From assembly GCA_030533445.1 (NCBI GenBank), contig CM060081.1, forward strand, positions 35,759,111 through 35,823,110: a stretch of DNA of 64,000 nucleotides, written 5' to 3'. A program made the translations under genes and the position numbers. Within the stretch, counting starts at the first letter, position 1; each line of letters opens with the position of its first letter. Source of the DNA: Cyprinodon diabolis. Its lineage: Eukaryota > Chordata > Actinopteri > Cyprinodontiformes > Cyprinodontidae. Below the pieces are notes generated by a model. It searched no databases, was not told the DNA's origin, and worked only from the letters and a program-made list of their open reading frames with translations. Positions 53,413 through 64,000 of this stretch are shown one piece after another.

Positions 53413-54251
53413 GTTGCTTTCCTGCCTTGGGATCACTGATAGAGACATTGTCATGCAGAAAATAATTATATAGGACCTTTAAAGAATGAGCTCCTCAAAC
53501 CAGTGGATTGTTCTGAAGGTCAAAGCCATCCAAGATCAAGCCCAATTGCCAACAGTGAAATCAGCTGGGCTTTTCAGAGTTCAAGATTTTTGCTTCTGCA
53601 AGTAAAACCAGTTGGAGTTGTTCAAGGAATTGAATTGCAAAAAGGTTTCCTCTTCAAAATAAATTTAGTCGAGGAGTTTTTCCCAGACCTTTAAACTACC
53701 ATTGCAGTATCAAACCCTTGCACTGTGCTGAATGGATTTAAAATGGCTGTAGGTGCTGTTGGAGACAGGAAAATAAAGAATGGATGGAAAGGTTCAGATG
53801 TATTCTTCAATAGCAAATTTTTCCTTACCACTTTGTTTCCCCATAGTCTCCCTACGGACCAGTGAGCCACTCTGGTCAAATGTTTTGTTTCTGACAGCCT
53901 CAAGTATTTTAAGGGTATTTCTCTATCTCTTTTTTACTGATTCCATTTTAAAGAAATACAAGAATCTCAGTAACAGAGAGCAAATACTCTAAAGAATCAA
54001 CTTGACTGTCAATATGGTCATACAAACTTACTTTCACTGGATGCTATAAATCTATTATGCCCTACGACCTGCCCTGCATTCAGCAGACAACTTTAGATTG
54101 ATTTCTGATCCCATGGATAAGCTTTCAAGTTCTTTCACTGAGACATTTTGACTTTACCTGGTGGACTTCAACAAGTGAAAACCTGTGTCTACATCTTTGA
54201 TTTTTCATGTAGACACAAGACAGATATATATATATTTTTTTTTCCAACAAC
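53413..54251 (+). other. Probable 5' UTR part of the cadherin exon
   Basis: A pyrimidine-rich run ending in CTTACAG at 53406-53412 makes a plausible splice acceptor about 840 bases before the cadherin start codon. The intervening DNA has stops in the cadherin frame and several upstream ATGs, one opening a 63-codon frame at 53503-53694 with no recognisable homology. I infer a leader that is part of exon 2, with an upstream non-coding exon elsewhere. A second acceptor-like site near 54083 (CATTCAG) would give a shorter leader, so the left boundary is uncertain. Confidence 0.4.
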
Positions 54252-54482
54252 ATGGTTCCTTTTTGGACAGCAGGACCGTGGACACTATTGGCAGCATTAG
54301 GTCTTTTGAGCTGCTTTTGTTCTGTGTTGGCTGAGGCCTCAAGGACTAGTCCCACAATCTCAACAGTGAGTAAACACCAAGAAGGACCCTCATCACTTGA
54401 AAGAGTAAAGAGAGGATGGGTGTGGAACCAGTTTTTTGTTGTGGAGGAGTACACAGGCACAGAGCCTCTATATGTCGGAAAG
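54252..54482 (+). CDS. cdh22: First coding exon of a type II classical cadherin, most likely cadherin-22 (partial gene)
   Basis: This exon encodes the N-terminus (77 residues) of a calcium-dependent homophilic adhesion protein of the plasma membrane. Residues 1 to about 27 form a signal peptide with a hydrophobic core near 10-27. A short propeptide follows, then a furin-type RVKR site at 51-54. The predicted mature chain starts [13 protein letters not shown]; Trp2 and Trp4 of the mature protein are the type II strand-swap residues, and Glu11 is the position that contributes to calcium binding. The frame ends at LYVGK, immediately followed by GTAAGA at 54483, a good phase-0 splice donor; type II cadherin genes characteristically split here. 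The stretch [17 protein letters not shown] followed by [10 protein letters not shown] matches what I know of CDH22 better than CDH7, CDH20, CDH6 or CDH11, so the paralogue call is recognition, not a search. The ATG is the first in this frame leading into the signal peptide. No further EC-domain exon is visible to the window end. Confidence 0.88.
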
Positions 54483-57300
54483 GTAAGACACTCCTTTCAC
54501 AACCAAGGTCTTTCAATATGATCATATATGATAATTGTGTTTTACTCTGTTAAAACAATTATGCTAATACAAAACATGCATTTTCATGAGAACACACACA
54601 CAAAAAATAGATTGTTTTGTTTGGTCTTGTTAGAGCAGCTGATGAGTCTATTGCCCTTTTGACAAACCATACAGTAATAAAGTTCCTTGCTGATGGGGTT
54701 TGTGTTATTTGAAAATGTATTCTTAATGAAAGTTTTGGCATGAAATGGAAAATTGAGTCCATATAAAAAATATTTCATTTGGTACAGTAAGTAAGTAAGT
54801 AAGTATAGGATTAAATCAAAAAAAGATAAATGCCTTTTTAAGTATGTTGGGTAGTAAAATTACGTAGTTTACTGTATGATACTGATGCATCTACCTTAAA
54901 TACATTTTAGTTTGTGATATTTTGTTATTATATCAACCTTAAATCAAGCATCTAGTTTAACCTAAAATGATTCATAAATTTTCATCACACCACAAATGTG
55001 GTTACTAATGTGATATAAAATATGCATGTCTTGAAACAAGAAAAATAGCAAAAGGGGCATTTATAAAAAAAGAAGTATCTTAATTGCTTTAAATTCATTT
55101 AAAAAATGCCAAGTTATTAATACCGATTAATACCTACTCAGTAATGAATGAAAAATATACTGGAATATCAGCAACCAATCCCTTCTAAGAATTGCTTGAT
55201 TAGTAATTTTATGGTTTACCTTTCTTGCAACTCTTGGATGCACCAGCAATATACCTTCTGCCTTTGAGAAGAAATATGTAGATGCAATTAGAAGATTAAT
55301 TTAAACCTAAATTCACAGGGGGCATGAAATACCACTGAATCCAACTGCTTTCCTTCTTTATTTTGATAGTAAGTATATAAAACATGCTTACAAGTAAAAC
55401 AGATGTTATGGCAGTTTATAGGTGTGTTGTGCTTAAAATTATTTTTATTTTTAAGCCCACCTGGTATGAGATCACCTCTTCAGAATTTACATTTACAATT
55501 GTGGGATAAAAATAATTGGTTTTATGTCAAAATCCTTGACACTATTAAATTAAGACACATGATTTAAAAAGAAATCTTATCTAAATTTTACACAGAACTG
55601 AAGCTGTTGTTTTACTAATTTAGTTAAAACTTCATGTTTAATAGTACATTTTAAATAAACCTAAATTATTCTGTCAACTCCCATATAAATACATAAGAAA
55701 TTAGGCCTTGAAGCCAATATTATTATTGAATTTAAGGGTAAATTTATGAGGAACATGATTACTGTTGAATCTAAGAAGGTGTCTTTGAGAAATTATACAT
55801 ATATGAATAACATTGCAAATTTGAAATACACAATTTAAATCATCTATTCACATTTAAACGCTGGATCTAACTTAGACTTTAAAGGTTATATCCTGTCAAG
55901 TCTGACAAGTATGCAATCCAGATACAACAAAAATGACTCCAGCAACATGATGCAGTTATAACTGTGTTGTACCAGGCATCCTTTCTAAAGGTTCAAAATA
56001 TGTCAGGTTAAAATTGAGGAAGATGTTAATACCATTGAAGTCAAAAAATAAAAAATTACTTGGATCATTACTTCCCAAAGAGTGGTTCTCTAAGGTGCTG
56101 CTTCTTACTCTTACCCTTAGGATGTATCATTATTCTCCATTGTTAAAGTCCAGTAAATCTGAAAACATGCTCTTTAAAATAATCTTAGTTTCCATAATGC
56201 ATCACATTGCTCAAGGTATGTAGATTTTGCACCTTCTTCATTGTTACTTTATATCCTCACTCTTCATGAAATAGATGAGAGTTTCATTACTCTGTAAAGT
56301 AAGCAGCCACATTTATGCAAATATTATAAATTGTTTTTTCATCTCGAAAACAGAAAAGTGAACAAAGTTGTTGTCAAACATACTCGCATGATGTTAAGTA
56401 TTGTTCTTGGTAGAATCCTTGAATAGAATCTGGGTTTTTGGTGGGATTAATATTAAAAATGTGGAATGAACAAACAAATGCCTCAAATCCTCTGTAATGT
56501 AATGTAATGTAATGTAAAGTGGTAAGTTAAACAAAAACAGACAATATTTGTAAGTGAATGGAAGAAAAAAAACAATCAAGAAGCTGATCATAAATTTACA
56601 CAAAGTTTACGAGCAGCTGCAGCTCTTTATTTTTTCTCCTGCATATATCGAGTTATTTCCACATATTCCACCAAGTTACTTAGCTTTTTTCAAATCGGAT
56701 TTTTTATCAGATCAGAGGAGTTTTTTTTTATGTATTTTTTCATTTCAAGATTTAAGAAAATTATTCAAGATAACTTTCCCTTAAATATTTCGGTCTTCAT
56801 GTTTTTAGTACAAATTCAAAAACACCAAACACACCCATTTATAAAGGTATGCAGACAGTAGAGCTAATATGTTAGAATTTGGTTTGCTTCCAAAGCCTCA
56901 AACATTCATATTTCTTCTTACATTAGATAGGATGGATTAATTATCAACAATAGGTTCAAACTGATCCTAATTATGTGCCTTCAAAAGCTCCCTATATAAC
57001 CTTACATGTTGACAATTGACTTTATGCAAAATGTGTAATCCAGTTCTTTTAAGTGGTGTATTAGCTGTACAATGAAGTACAACCTTTCAAAGAAACTTCC
57101 CTTTCTATATTTAAAAAAAATGTTTCTTTCTTTGCAAATAATTTTCTGGTTTGGACTAAGACTTACCCAGATAGAGATGGAGATGAAAGAAAAGCTTGAG
57201 TCTTACTGCATAAAAGTGAGAGTTTTTTTTACCCTGTTAACAGTCAGCAAGCTCCATGCTGTTTAGTATTTCTGTTTACAACATTGTTTTACCATGAACT
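54483..57300 (+). other. Intron following the cadherin exon, first part
   Basis: AT-rich intronic sequence beginning with the GTAAGA donor. It holds a short repeat copy at 54732-54785 followed by (GTAA)n, and a (TAATG)n tract near 56496-56517. No cadherin EC exon or other convincing coding segment is seen; the short open frames lack homology or codon bias. Confidence 0.6.
54732..54800. repeat. Short interspersed repeat, copy A, with (GTAA)n
   Basis: TTTGGCATGAAATGGAAAA, TGAGTCCATATAAAAAATA and TTTCATTTGGTA are nearly identical to 61026-61078. The copy is followed at once by (GTAA)n. The TGAAATG and CATTTCA-like ends could pair. Confidence 0.65.
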
Positions 57301-57309
57301 CCGTCGCCT

Positions 57310-57660
57310 CACCCACCCAACCATTAATCTATTTCCTACACCAGCCTTATCCTTGCAGGGGGGTTGGGGTCTATCCCCAATAGTACATCTTGAGCCTATC
57401 CATCACACAGCTCACTTGCTTCAAAGAGCTTATATTCAATTAATAACTTCATAGAAAATCCATCCATCCATCCACCCATCAATCCATCCATCCATTTTCT
57501 ATACCTGCTTCTTCCATATAAGATTAGAGGAGGGCTGGTGCGAGAGGTTACATCATGAACAGGTCACTAGTCCATCAGCGTAACGCAGGACAAACAACCT
57601 TGCCCACTCCTACTCATATCTTTAGGGGTTAATTTGGAGACACAAATTATCTTCGTAAAC
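57310..57660 (-). repeat. Two degraded copies of the (CATC)n retroposon family
   Basis: A weak copy (CCAACCATTAATC, TTATCCTTGCAGGG) spans about 57310-57415. A clearer copy begins with the (CCAT)n tract at 57459-57497 and runs through CACTAGTCCATCAGCG and AGGACAAACAACC to about 57660. Both read in the same orientation as the copy at 6055-6178. Boundaries are approximate. Confidence 0.55.
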
Positions 57661-57788
57661 AATGGTGAACAAAAAACCCTTTAAAATTCAGCTGCTACTT
57701 TTAAAGAAACATAGTATTTTTTTAATTAATACTCTTCTTTTTTTTTATCAAGGCATTTCAGGGAATTTCTGATTAAAAATTATTAGAC

Positions 57789-58500
57789 TTTAGACTCAAC
57801 TTTATTTATCCCTTGGGATTAATCCCTCAAGGAAATTCTGGTTCCAGTAGCTTATATAGAGTAGAAAGGGCAGAGTTAAGGCAAGATGCCATTAAAGATA
57901 AAAATACAACACACAATATAAAAAGAGGGTATATAGTACAAAAAAACATAAAAACACTGTAGTTGACTTGAATTATTGCAATTGCACTGCAGAGAGGTAC
58001 TGACCTTATTTATAAGTAAAAGAATTACAAAGGCTACACAGTAGTTGGCATGCGTTATTGCACGGTGAAAGAGAAGATTATTGCACTTGAGCAACAATTG
58101 CTAACGTTTTGCACATGATGACCAAGGAGGGAGGTGCTGACCTTTGTCCCTCTTCCTATCACCTCCTCCTTCAACCAAGTGAGGAGTTGTAAAGCCTGAT
58201 GGCTTGAGGATCAAAGGAGTATAGCAGTTTGTCGGTCCTGCATTCGGGGAGGAGCTATCTCCCACTGATCAGGCTCCTCTGCGGCTGACATTGTGGCTGT
58301 GGCTGACATTGTTCATAATGTCCAGCAGTTTGTTAAGTGTCCTTGTTCCTGCCATCATCCCCAGAGTCCAGCTTCTTGCCAATCACAGAGCCAACTTGCC
58401 TCCCCAGTTTGTCCAGTCTGGATGTGTACTTCTTAGATGTGTTGCTAGCCCAGCACACCATGGTGTAGAAGAGGACACGGGCGCTGACACTGGCAACCGC
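57789..58500 (-). pseudogene. LINE C-terminus and 3' UTR
   Basis: On the - strand, 58495-58200 reads SARVLFYTMVCWASN, RLDKLGRQVGSVIG and, after a degraded stretch, FDPQAIRLYN, the post-RT C-terminal motifs of fish LINEs. The 3' UTR follows to 57789 and ends AATAAAGTTGAGTCTAAAG on the - strand. It is 5' truncated and frameshifted. It resembles the LINE at 4515-5772 in motif style. Confidence 0.6.
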
Positions 58501-60129
58501 AGACTATTGTTTTTTCATCAAAAGAAATGTTTTATTATCCTTAGACCTGCTTGCTATAAATTTATAACACCTCTTTTCAAAGACTGTTTTGAAAATACTC
58601 AACCTTTCCTTAATTTGCAGGTTTCCAGCTAGTCTACAGCTATTCAATGTCGAGTGTAGGTAAGGAAAAAGGAAGAAAAAGTAAAAAAAAAAACTGGTCT
58701 CGTATGACTTAATGACAAAAACTAAAGCAAATAAAAAAAGAAAGCTATGTTTTCTAAACACTATGGAGGTAATAAACTTATTAAAGACCAAACTCTAAGA
58801 ATCAGGCTTCCAGCTGACTATAATTCCTCTTTAACTTAGTGGAGGAAAATATTTTTGAATGCCCAAACAGAAAAAAAAAAAAAATGTCTTCTTTCTGCTT
58901 CCTGTTTATCACATTTCTGGAAAGAGAAGACTTAGGTGATTTCTATCTAGGGGTGAGGCCTGCTTTGTCTTTGACTCACCATGTAAATCAAGTTGTTATA
59001 GAATGAGTAAGGGGGGCATTTCTTAAACCTTTCATTATCTGCTGACACATTTTGTGACAATAAGCATGCATTTTTTGGACTTACAGCTGTTCTATCACTC
59101 TAAAGTGGTATTTTATATTATTTCTTGCCAACACAGTATTGGTCCTCTCTTAATTGGGCTTACAGCCAACAGAAACAACACCCTCTATGAAGGTGTTTCT
59201 TAACAGATTAGTCTTACAGTTACAACAGTCCCGACAATGCTCTTTTCTTGTGAAAAATGCCTTCGATCCATAAATGTAGTCACTTTATATTTCTCTCTGA
59301 TTTAATAACATTCAATCTGTTTAGTTTGATTAGTACTGTACATTTAAGAATATTTTGCAGTTTGTTTGCCTTCTTCATTCACATCCAATTCATCAGCTGC
59401 TTCTCAAATAAATCTCATGAGCTAATGAGACTGGACAGTGTGTGCGATTCAATTGCTTTAAACAGGACGTGATGTGAAAAGAAGAAACATTAGGGCAGAC
59501 AGAATGAGACTCAGCGATGAGTCACACACACATCCATCATGTGATCCCCTTGTTCCTAATGATTCAGACATGGCAGTTGACCAGCTAATATTGCATTTGC
59601 ATATATTGATCACTCCAGTCTTACAAATGAATGGGGATGTTCTCTGCAGAATGCATGGCACACTGTTACAAAATAATTATCATTTGGCCATTACTTGTCT
59701 GCAGTTTTGCTCTCTGATGCGTCCCTCCCGGCTAGACCGAGAACATGGCCAACAGGCAGCACTAACAGAAAGAACTGAGTGATACGTGTCCTGAGGAATG
59801 TAGAAAGAGGGAAATCGGTGGATGCTACATGGAGAGGATTGGACCACATATAGACTTGACTTGTGATTCAAAACAGAATAGTATGCCAAGAAAACGAATT
59901 ATGCAAAATAGCTCAAGGCAGCTTAAGAAACTGTCACAGCAGGAGAAAAGAGTTGATATTATTATAAGATTATATTCTCACTAATCTAAGCAGAGCAGCG
60001 TCACCTCCCTCAGTATTAAGGTAATACAAAGTAATTTCCCTCTGGGATTTTTAAAGTATTAAAAAAAAAAAATAAATAACTAATAATAATGGTCTCTGTT
60101 CGAGTCCAGCACAGTAATTCAATCTTTGT
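58501..60129 (+). other. Cadherin intron, unassigned
   Basis: Intronic by position. The stretch 59460-59900 is of higher complexity than its neighbours and contains an octamer ATTTGCAT at 59595-59602. No exon signature is seen. Confidence 0.45.
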
Positions 60130-60915
60130 TATGCAAAGACAAACACACGTTATGTTTCTTGCTTTCAAACTTTTTAAACATTATTCTAAATTATTGTATC
60201 GAAGTTTGGGGAAACTTTTTAAGACCAATCTTCAGCCCCTGGTTACACTGCAAAAAAGAGCAATTTGAATTGTTCATAAAGTAAATTATTTACATCCCAC
60301 AAATGTATTGTTTTTACAATCCTGCAATTTAAAATTGTTTGATCTTGTGAACTTAAGAACCGCGCAAATAATGTTCAGAGCATCAACTGGCTCTCTTCCA
60401 GAAAATCTGTTAAAACTCTTTCAGGAGCAGGACGCACTTCACACTTATAATCTTAGAGGGGAAAATCGATTATACCAACCAAAAGTAAGAACTACCTTAA
60501 AATCAATGTGCATCTCAAGTCATGGTGTCACCCTCTGGAATCATTTAGCGGAGGAACACAAGTGTTAACCGTTTCAAAAAAATATTTAAGCGGGATGTCC
60601 TGAGAAAATACCTGGAAGAGAGTGAGTGATGTTCTATGAGGGTGGTGTGATGTAGGGAGGGGGTTGCAGGGATGGGGAGCGCTGGGCCAGTGTGTTGTCT
60701 TGTATGCATGAGTGTGGATAAGTTGTTTGTCTTGTCTTTGTCTTTTCGTTTGCAGGAGTGTCCTTGGGATGAGCGGGAGGGGATTGGACATGTATAAGCT
60801 TTTGCTTCTTCCATCCCCTTTTCAAGCCATGCATGTATTGTTTGTCATTATATGTATTGTAAAATGTGTGCAGGTTTGAAATAAACTTTTTGAAATGAAA
60901 AAATGAAATGAAATA
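60130..60915 (+). pseudogene. LINE C-terminus and 3' tail, same type as 3985-7020
   Basis: The + strand encodes LQPLVTLQKRAI, then an 86-codon open piece (60308-60568) with FDLVNLRTAQIMFRAS, YNLRGENRLYQPKVRTT and LKSMCISSHGVTLWNHL, the C-terminal signature of the LINE at 3985-7020. The 3' UTR ends with GAAATAAACTTTTTGAAATG and short ATGAA repeats near 60915. It is 5' truncated with no RT catalytic region. Confidence 0.68.
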
Positions 60916-61025
60916 AACGATAATGTTAAGCAATATGTAATGCATTTTACTTGAAACAGGCATTAAATTACCATGTTTGTCCTTTTCCATACTAACATGG
61001 TCAAAATTTAGCAACCCAAATTAGT

Positions 61026-61080
61026 TTTTGGCATGAAATGGAAAACTGAGTCCATATAAAAAATATTTCATTTGGTAATA

Positions 61081-61121
<41 letters not shown>
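61026..61121. repeat. Short interspersed repeat, copy B, with (TA)n
   Basis: This copy differs from copy A at one or two positions over about 53 bases. A (TA)n tract at 61083-61120 follows it. A TTTCATTTGGTACAG fragment at 31630 may be a third, partial copy. Confidence 0.65.
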
Positions 61122-61124
<3 letters not shown>

Positions 61125-62089
61125 AAGAGTTTTTTTTTTTTTTTCTGTATAATTAATACAGATGCATATATGTGTTGCACTTCCAAAGATCAATCAAAAT
61201 ACAGTTTCAGCTGAAATTGTTTAAACATGAATATCTAGTTATTACGACCTCTCACCAGATATGCTCCAAAGTTTCTTTCAGTCCATGAAAATTTGCCACA
61301 TCATATCACATTACAGCACTTGACAGGGGCCTGTCATATACTAGGTCGTGACTTTAACACTGTTTAATCAGTTGCTAACTCTGGTTGCAAACAAATGGTT
61401 TCTGATCAATTTATAGTTGCTTTGTTGGCTTTTAATTTATTATATTAATTATATATTATTAAACAGAAGCGTTGTGTAAAATTACATTAACAAGACCAGG
61501 TGACCAGTGGTACCATAGTACGCATACCCAAAGTAAACAAGAAATTAATTGAGCCAAGCAAGTCAGCATTTCTCCCATTGAGGTGTTAAGAGTAAGATTA
61601 TATTGTTTTATTTGAGAAATAAATATTTTGTCTTAGCAATTCACAGGATGGCATTTTTCACTGTTTAGGGAAATATCAAGATGTTTATAGGTCAATGTAA
61701 GACAGGGCTTTATGTTCTTTTTAGCCAATTCTGACCCTAAATTCCTATATGGGTATATTTTTATATTATATTATATTTTCCCATCACTGAATTATGCTGA
61801 CACTTCTTTGTTTATCTTTCTTCTCCAAGATTGTTCTTCTTTCAAATTAATTATAGAAAGGCCAGTGGCTCTTGTCAAGATTTAGAACTGCTAAATGTGT
61901 TTTCCGCTTTTACATAAGTCGAATACCTCTAACAGGTTTGAAGAAATCCCAAAGCCCTAAAATGGCTGAATGAACTGTTCTTGATATTCTTTAGTTCTTG
62001 TAATGCTTATAAAGACATTTAAGCTGACTAGATTTTGCTTATACATATTGTTTAAGGAAAATAACCCAAGGGTTTTGCTCAGGGACCCC

Positions 62090-62280
62090 GGTGCAGGCTG
62101 TGGGGATTTCACTGGGTACTTGCAACCTTCTCAGGGCACAAGTGCACACTAAGCACTAGGCCAACACTCACAATAAAGAGCTGACAAAGCCCCAGCATCA
62201 TTCTGCCAGAGGTTTCTTCCCAACGGGGAGCTTTTCCTCTCCATTGTCGCTTCACGCTTGCTCATCATGGGCAGATTCTC
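62090..62280 (+). repeat. Degraded retroelement 3' region, L2 3' UTR-like
   Basis: GAGGTTTCTTCC, GAGCTTTTCCTCTCCATTG and TCGCTTCACGCTTGCTCATC at about 62206-62268 are the reverse complement of the 3' UTR at 8098-8160. The preceding CAGGCTGTGGGGATTTCAC and CACTAGGCCA motifs belong to another common teleost repeat. It is non-coding. Confidence 0.5.
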
Positions 62281-64000
62281 TCAACCTGTGTTATCCAAAC
62301 TGGACTTCCATCTACCAGGTCCCTAAGTGAAGCTCTAGTATCAGCTCAGGCATTCCACTGGATCTCCCTATAAAGCTCAGCATGTCGTCTCGCTAACCAG
62401 CAGTCTACAGACTGACTTAACTTAATTTTTCTCCACTCCACCACCAGTTTCAGGCCTGGGGGGAAGCAGCTCTATTCTTTGCTCCTGTTCATGCATATCT
62501 ATCAAAATTAAGTGCTGTGTTTCCTGCCGAGGTCTGAGTAATTTATCAATACATTTTTCCTAATTGTCTTTTCTCTTCGTGTGAGTTTTTCATATTGAAC
62601 TGATTAACACTAGAATGACCAGGATTTTAGGGTTTCTCCCTCCCTCTACCAGATTGAATTGTCCAACCCACTCCCTACTGCATCTCCTGAACTCTTCTGA
62701 TTGTACTGTAGCTACCCTGTTGCTGCCACTCCTCCCACAGTCGGACTCAACTAGCACTCTCCAGCTTGAGATCTAAGTTTCAGCTCAAGGTAGAGAATGT
62801 GCTCTGCTGTGCTTTGCTGCAGGAAAAAAAAAATGAACCGGGGAGAAGATTTGCTCGCAAGCAGAAACAGTGTAGACAAAAAGCCGGAATCCTGGCGTTA
62901 GTTGGGGTTCATTTTTTTCATATTACCTGCTCCCCCACCATTCCAAGCTGGAGCTAGGCATCATCATCATCAGCATCATAAAACTCATCCTCTGTTGTTT
63001 GAAAACTTTGTGTACATTGGGAATTCACCCATAAGCACACATTTTAATTCACAATCAAAATCAAAACAATCAAAAATCAATTAAACAGTTTTAAGTACTT
63101 ATTCACTCAATGTTTTATTAAGAGATTTTCAGTCCATTATAAAAAATATAAATATATATAAAAGAGAACTGTTATAGTAGCTTGTATACACTGTATTTTT
63201 TCTGGTTGTTGCAGTAGTAATAAACTAAACATATAAGTAGGTAGATAGATTGATATATTATCCAGATAACTATTCAACCATTAATCAATTTTAAAACTAC
63301 AAAAACCAAAATCTGAATAAAACCCTTGCAATGATAAGGAAAACACCAGTGCAGTGACAAACAGTAATCGGCAGTGTAGAGGAAGAGAGTGGGTCAATAA
63401 TGTTGATAATACAGAGTGGGTCTTATAACCAGAGCCAGATTCTATTACTGGAAGCTGATGTTGATTTAAAGAGTGACTATATACATTTAAAAGAAAAATA
63501 TGACATCTTTATTTGTAACAGTGTGCAAAGTAATAACTGAAATTGTCAGATATTGTCCCTATATTATTACACCAAGTTATGCTGAATAATAATATTTTTT
63601 CATCTTCTTGGCAATGGACTGAAAATGTCAAAATAAATAAAAAATTAGTGAATTCATTGTTGAGATTGTAAATTACAATGTTTAATTTAGAATGTACACA
63701 AAGTTTTTAAACAAAAGACGATGAGTTGTATCATGATGGTGTTGATAGTGATGTTCAGGTCCAGGCTGCAGCATTTTGGTGAACAGACAGAGTGAAAACT
63801 GGAACTCTACGTACAACAGGACTGCAGTTTTTATTATTTAGAAAATAGCACAGTTCTAGTCATTCACACCTTTAGTTGTATTTTATTAAACAGAGAGAGA
63901 CTTTTAAACTCATCGGGATTATCCTAGTTAAATAAATGATAAATTTAAAAAAGTAATAATAATGATTAATGCCATTTCAGAGTTGCTGTATTTTTTTAAT
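62281..64000 (+). other. Cadherin intron to the window end, unassigned
   Basis: No EC exon. A TTAA followed by CACTAGAATGACC at 62604-62620 resembles a piggyBac-type terminus, but no matching opposite end is visible. The 63-codon frame at 62766-62957 has no known domain. Confidence 0.4.

Noticed and set aside
54252..54521. Reading the cadherin frame through to its stop at 54521 as an 89-residue protein
   Set aside because: The last 12 codons lie beyond a strong GTAAGA donor at the conserved cadherin exon end, so they are intronic.
60091..60115. GTTCGAGTCC considered as a tRNA B box
   Set aside because: No matching A box, cloverleaf or terminator nearby.

Overview
The window looks like AT-rich, repeat-laden teleost fish chromosomal DNA. 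The repeats point to a fish: an L2-type LINE ending in an ATTGAATTG-type tail, a HERO-like LINE with a restriction-like endonuclease, a Tc1 transposon with a DD34E transposase, small hAT elements, and very long (TA)n, (GA)n and (CATC)n tracts. I see no bacterial operon, CRISPR array, rRNA or tRNA. Most open reading frames are short chance frames in AT-rich DNA.

Only one host protein-coding segment is supported: the first coding exon of a type II classical cadherin, most probably cdh22, at 54252-54482 on the + strand. It encodes a signal peptide, a short propeptide, a furin-type RVKR site and the start of EC1 with the two tryptophans typical of type II cadherins. It ends at a GT donor after the codons for LYVGK. 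I find no later cadherin exon, so the intron to its right runs past the window end (more than 9.5 kb). DNA to the left is 5' flank or an earlier non-coding intron.

Layout: 1-3.6 kb non-coding DNA with a small hAT-like element and a long (TA)n; 4-7 kb a decayed + strand LINE with a second decayed LINE nested on the - strand and a small (CATC)n retroposon; 7.9-11.7 kb a nearly intact L2-type LINE (-) with one clear frameshift; 12-25 kb mostly unassigned DNA with a Tc1 fossil (18.5 kb), a palindromic hAT-like MITE (22.4 kb) and compound microsatellites; 25.8-26.8 kb a decayed Tc1/mariner element with long inverted repeats; 27.0 kb a snap-back retroposon with a 17-bp target duplication; 29.1-31.6 kb a 5'-truncated HERO-like LINE (-) broken by one in-frame TAG; 33.5-34.6 kb a retroposon and a hAT element keeping part of a BED finger, with a nested MITE; 38-41 kb retroposon tails and a hAT MITE; 45.6 kb an inverted repeat array; 48.1-49.4 kb a Tc1 transposon with intact transposase, matching termini and TA target; 52.5 kb an L1-like fragment; 53.4-54.5 kb the cadherin exon; 57-61 kb more LINE 3' ends.

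I did not find a convincing new biological system. The most useful observations are the apparently intact Tc1 element, the two nearly intact LINEs each broken by one clear lesion, the nested insertions with target duplications, the cadherin exon, and a few unclassified structured repeats.
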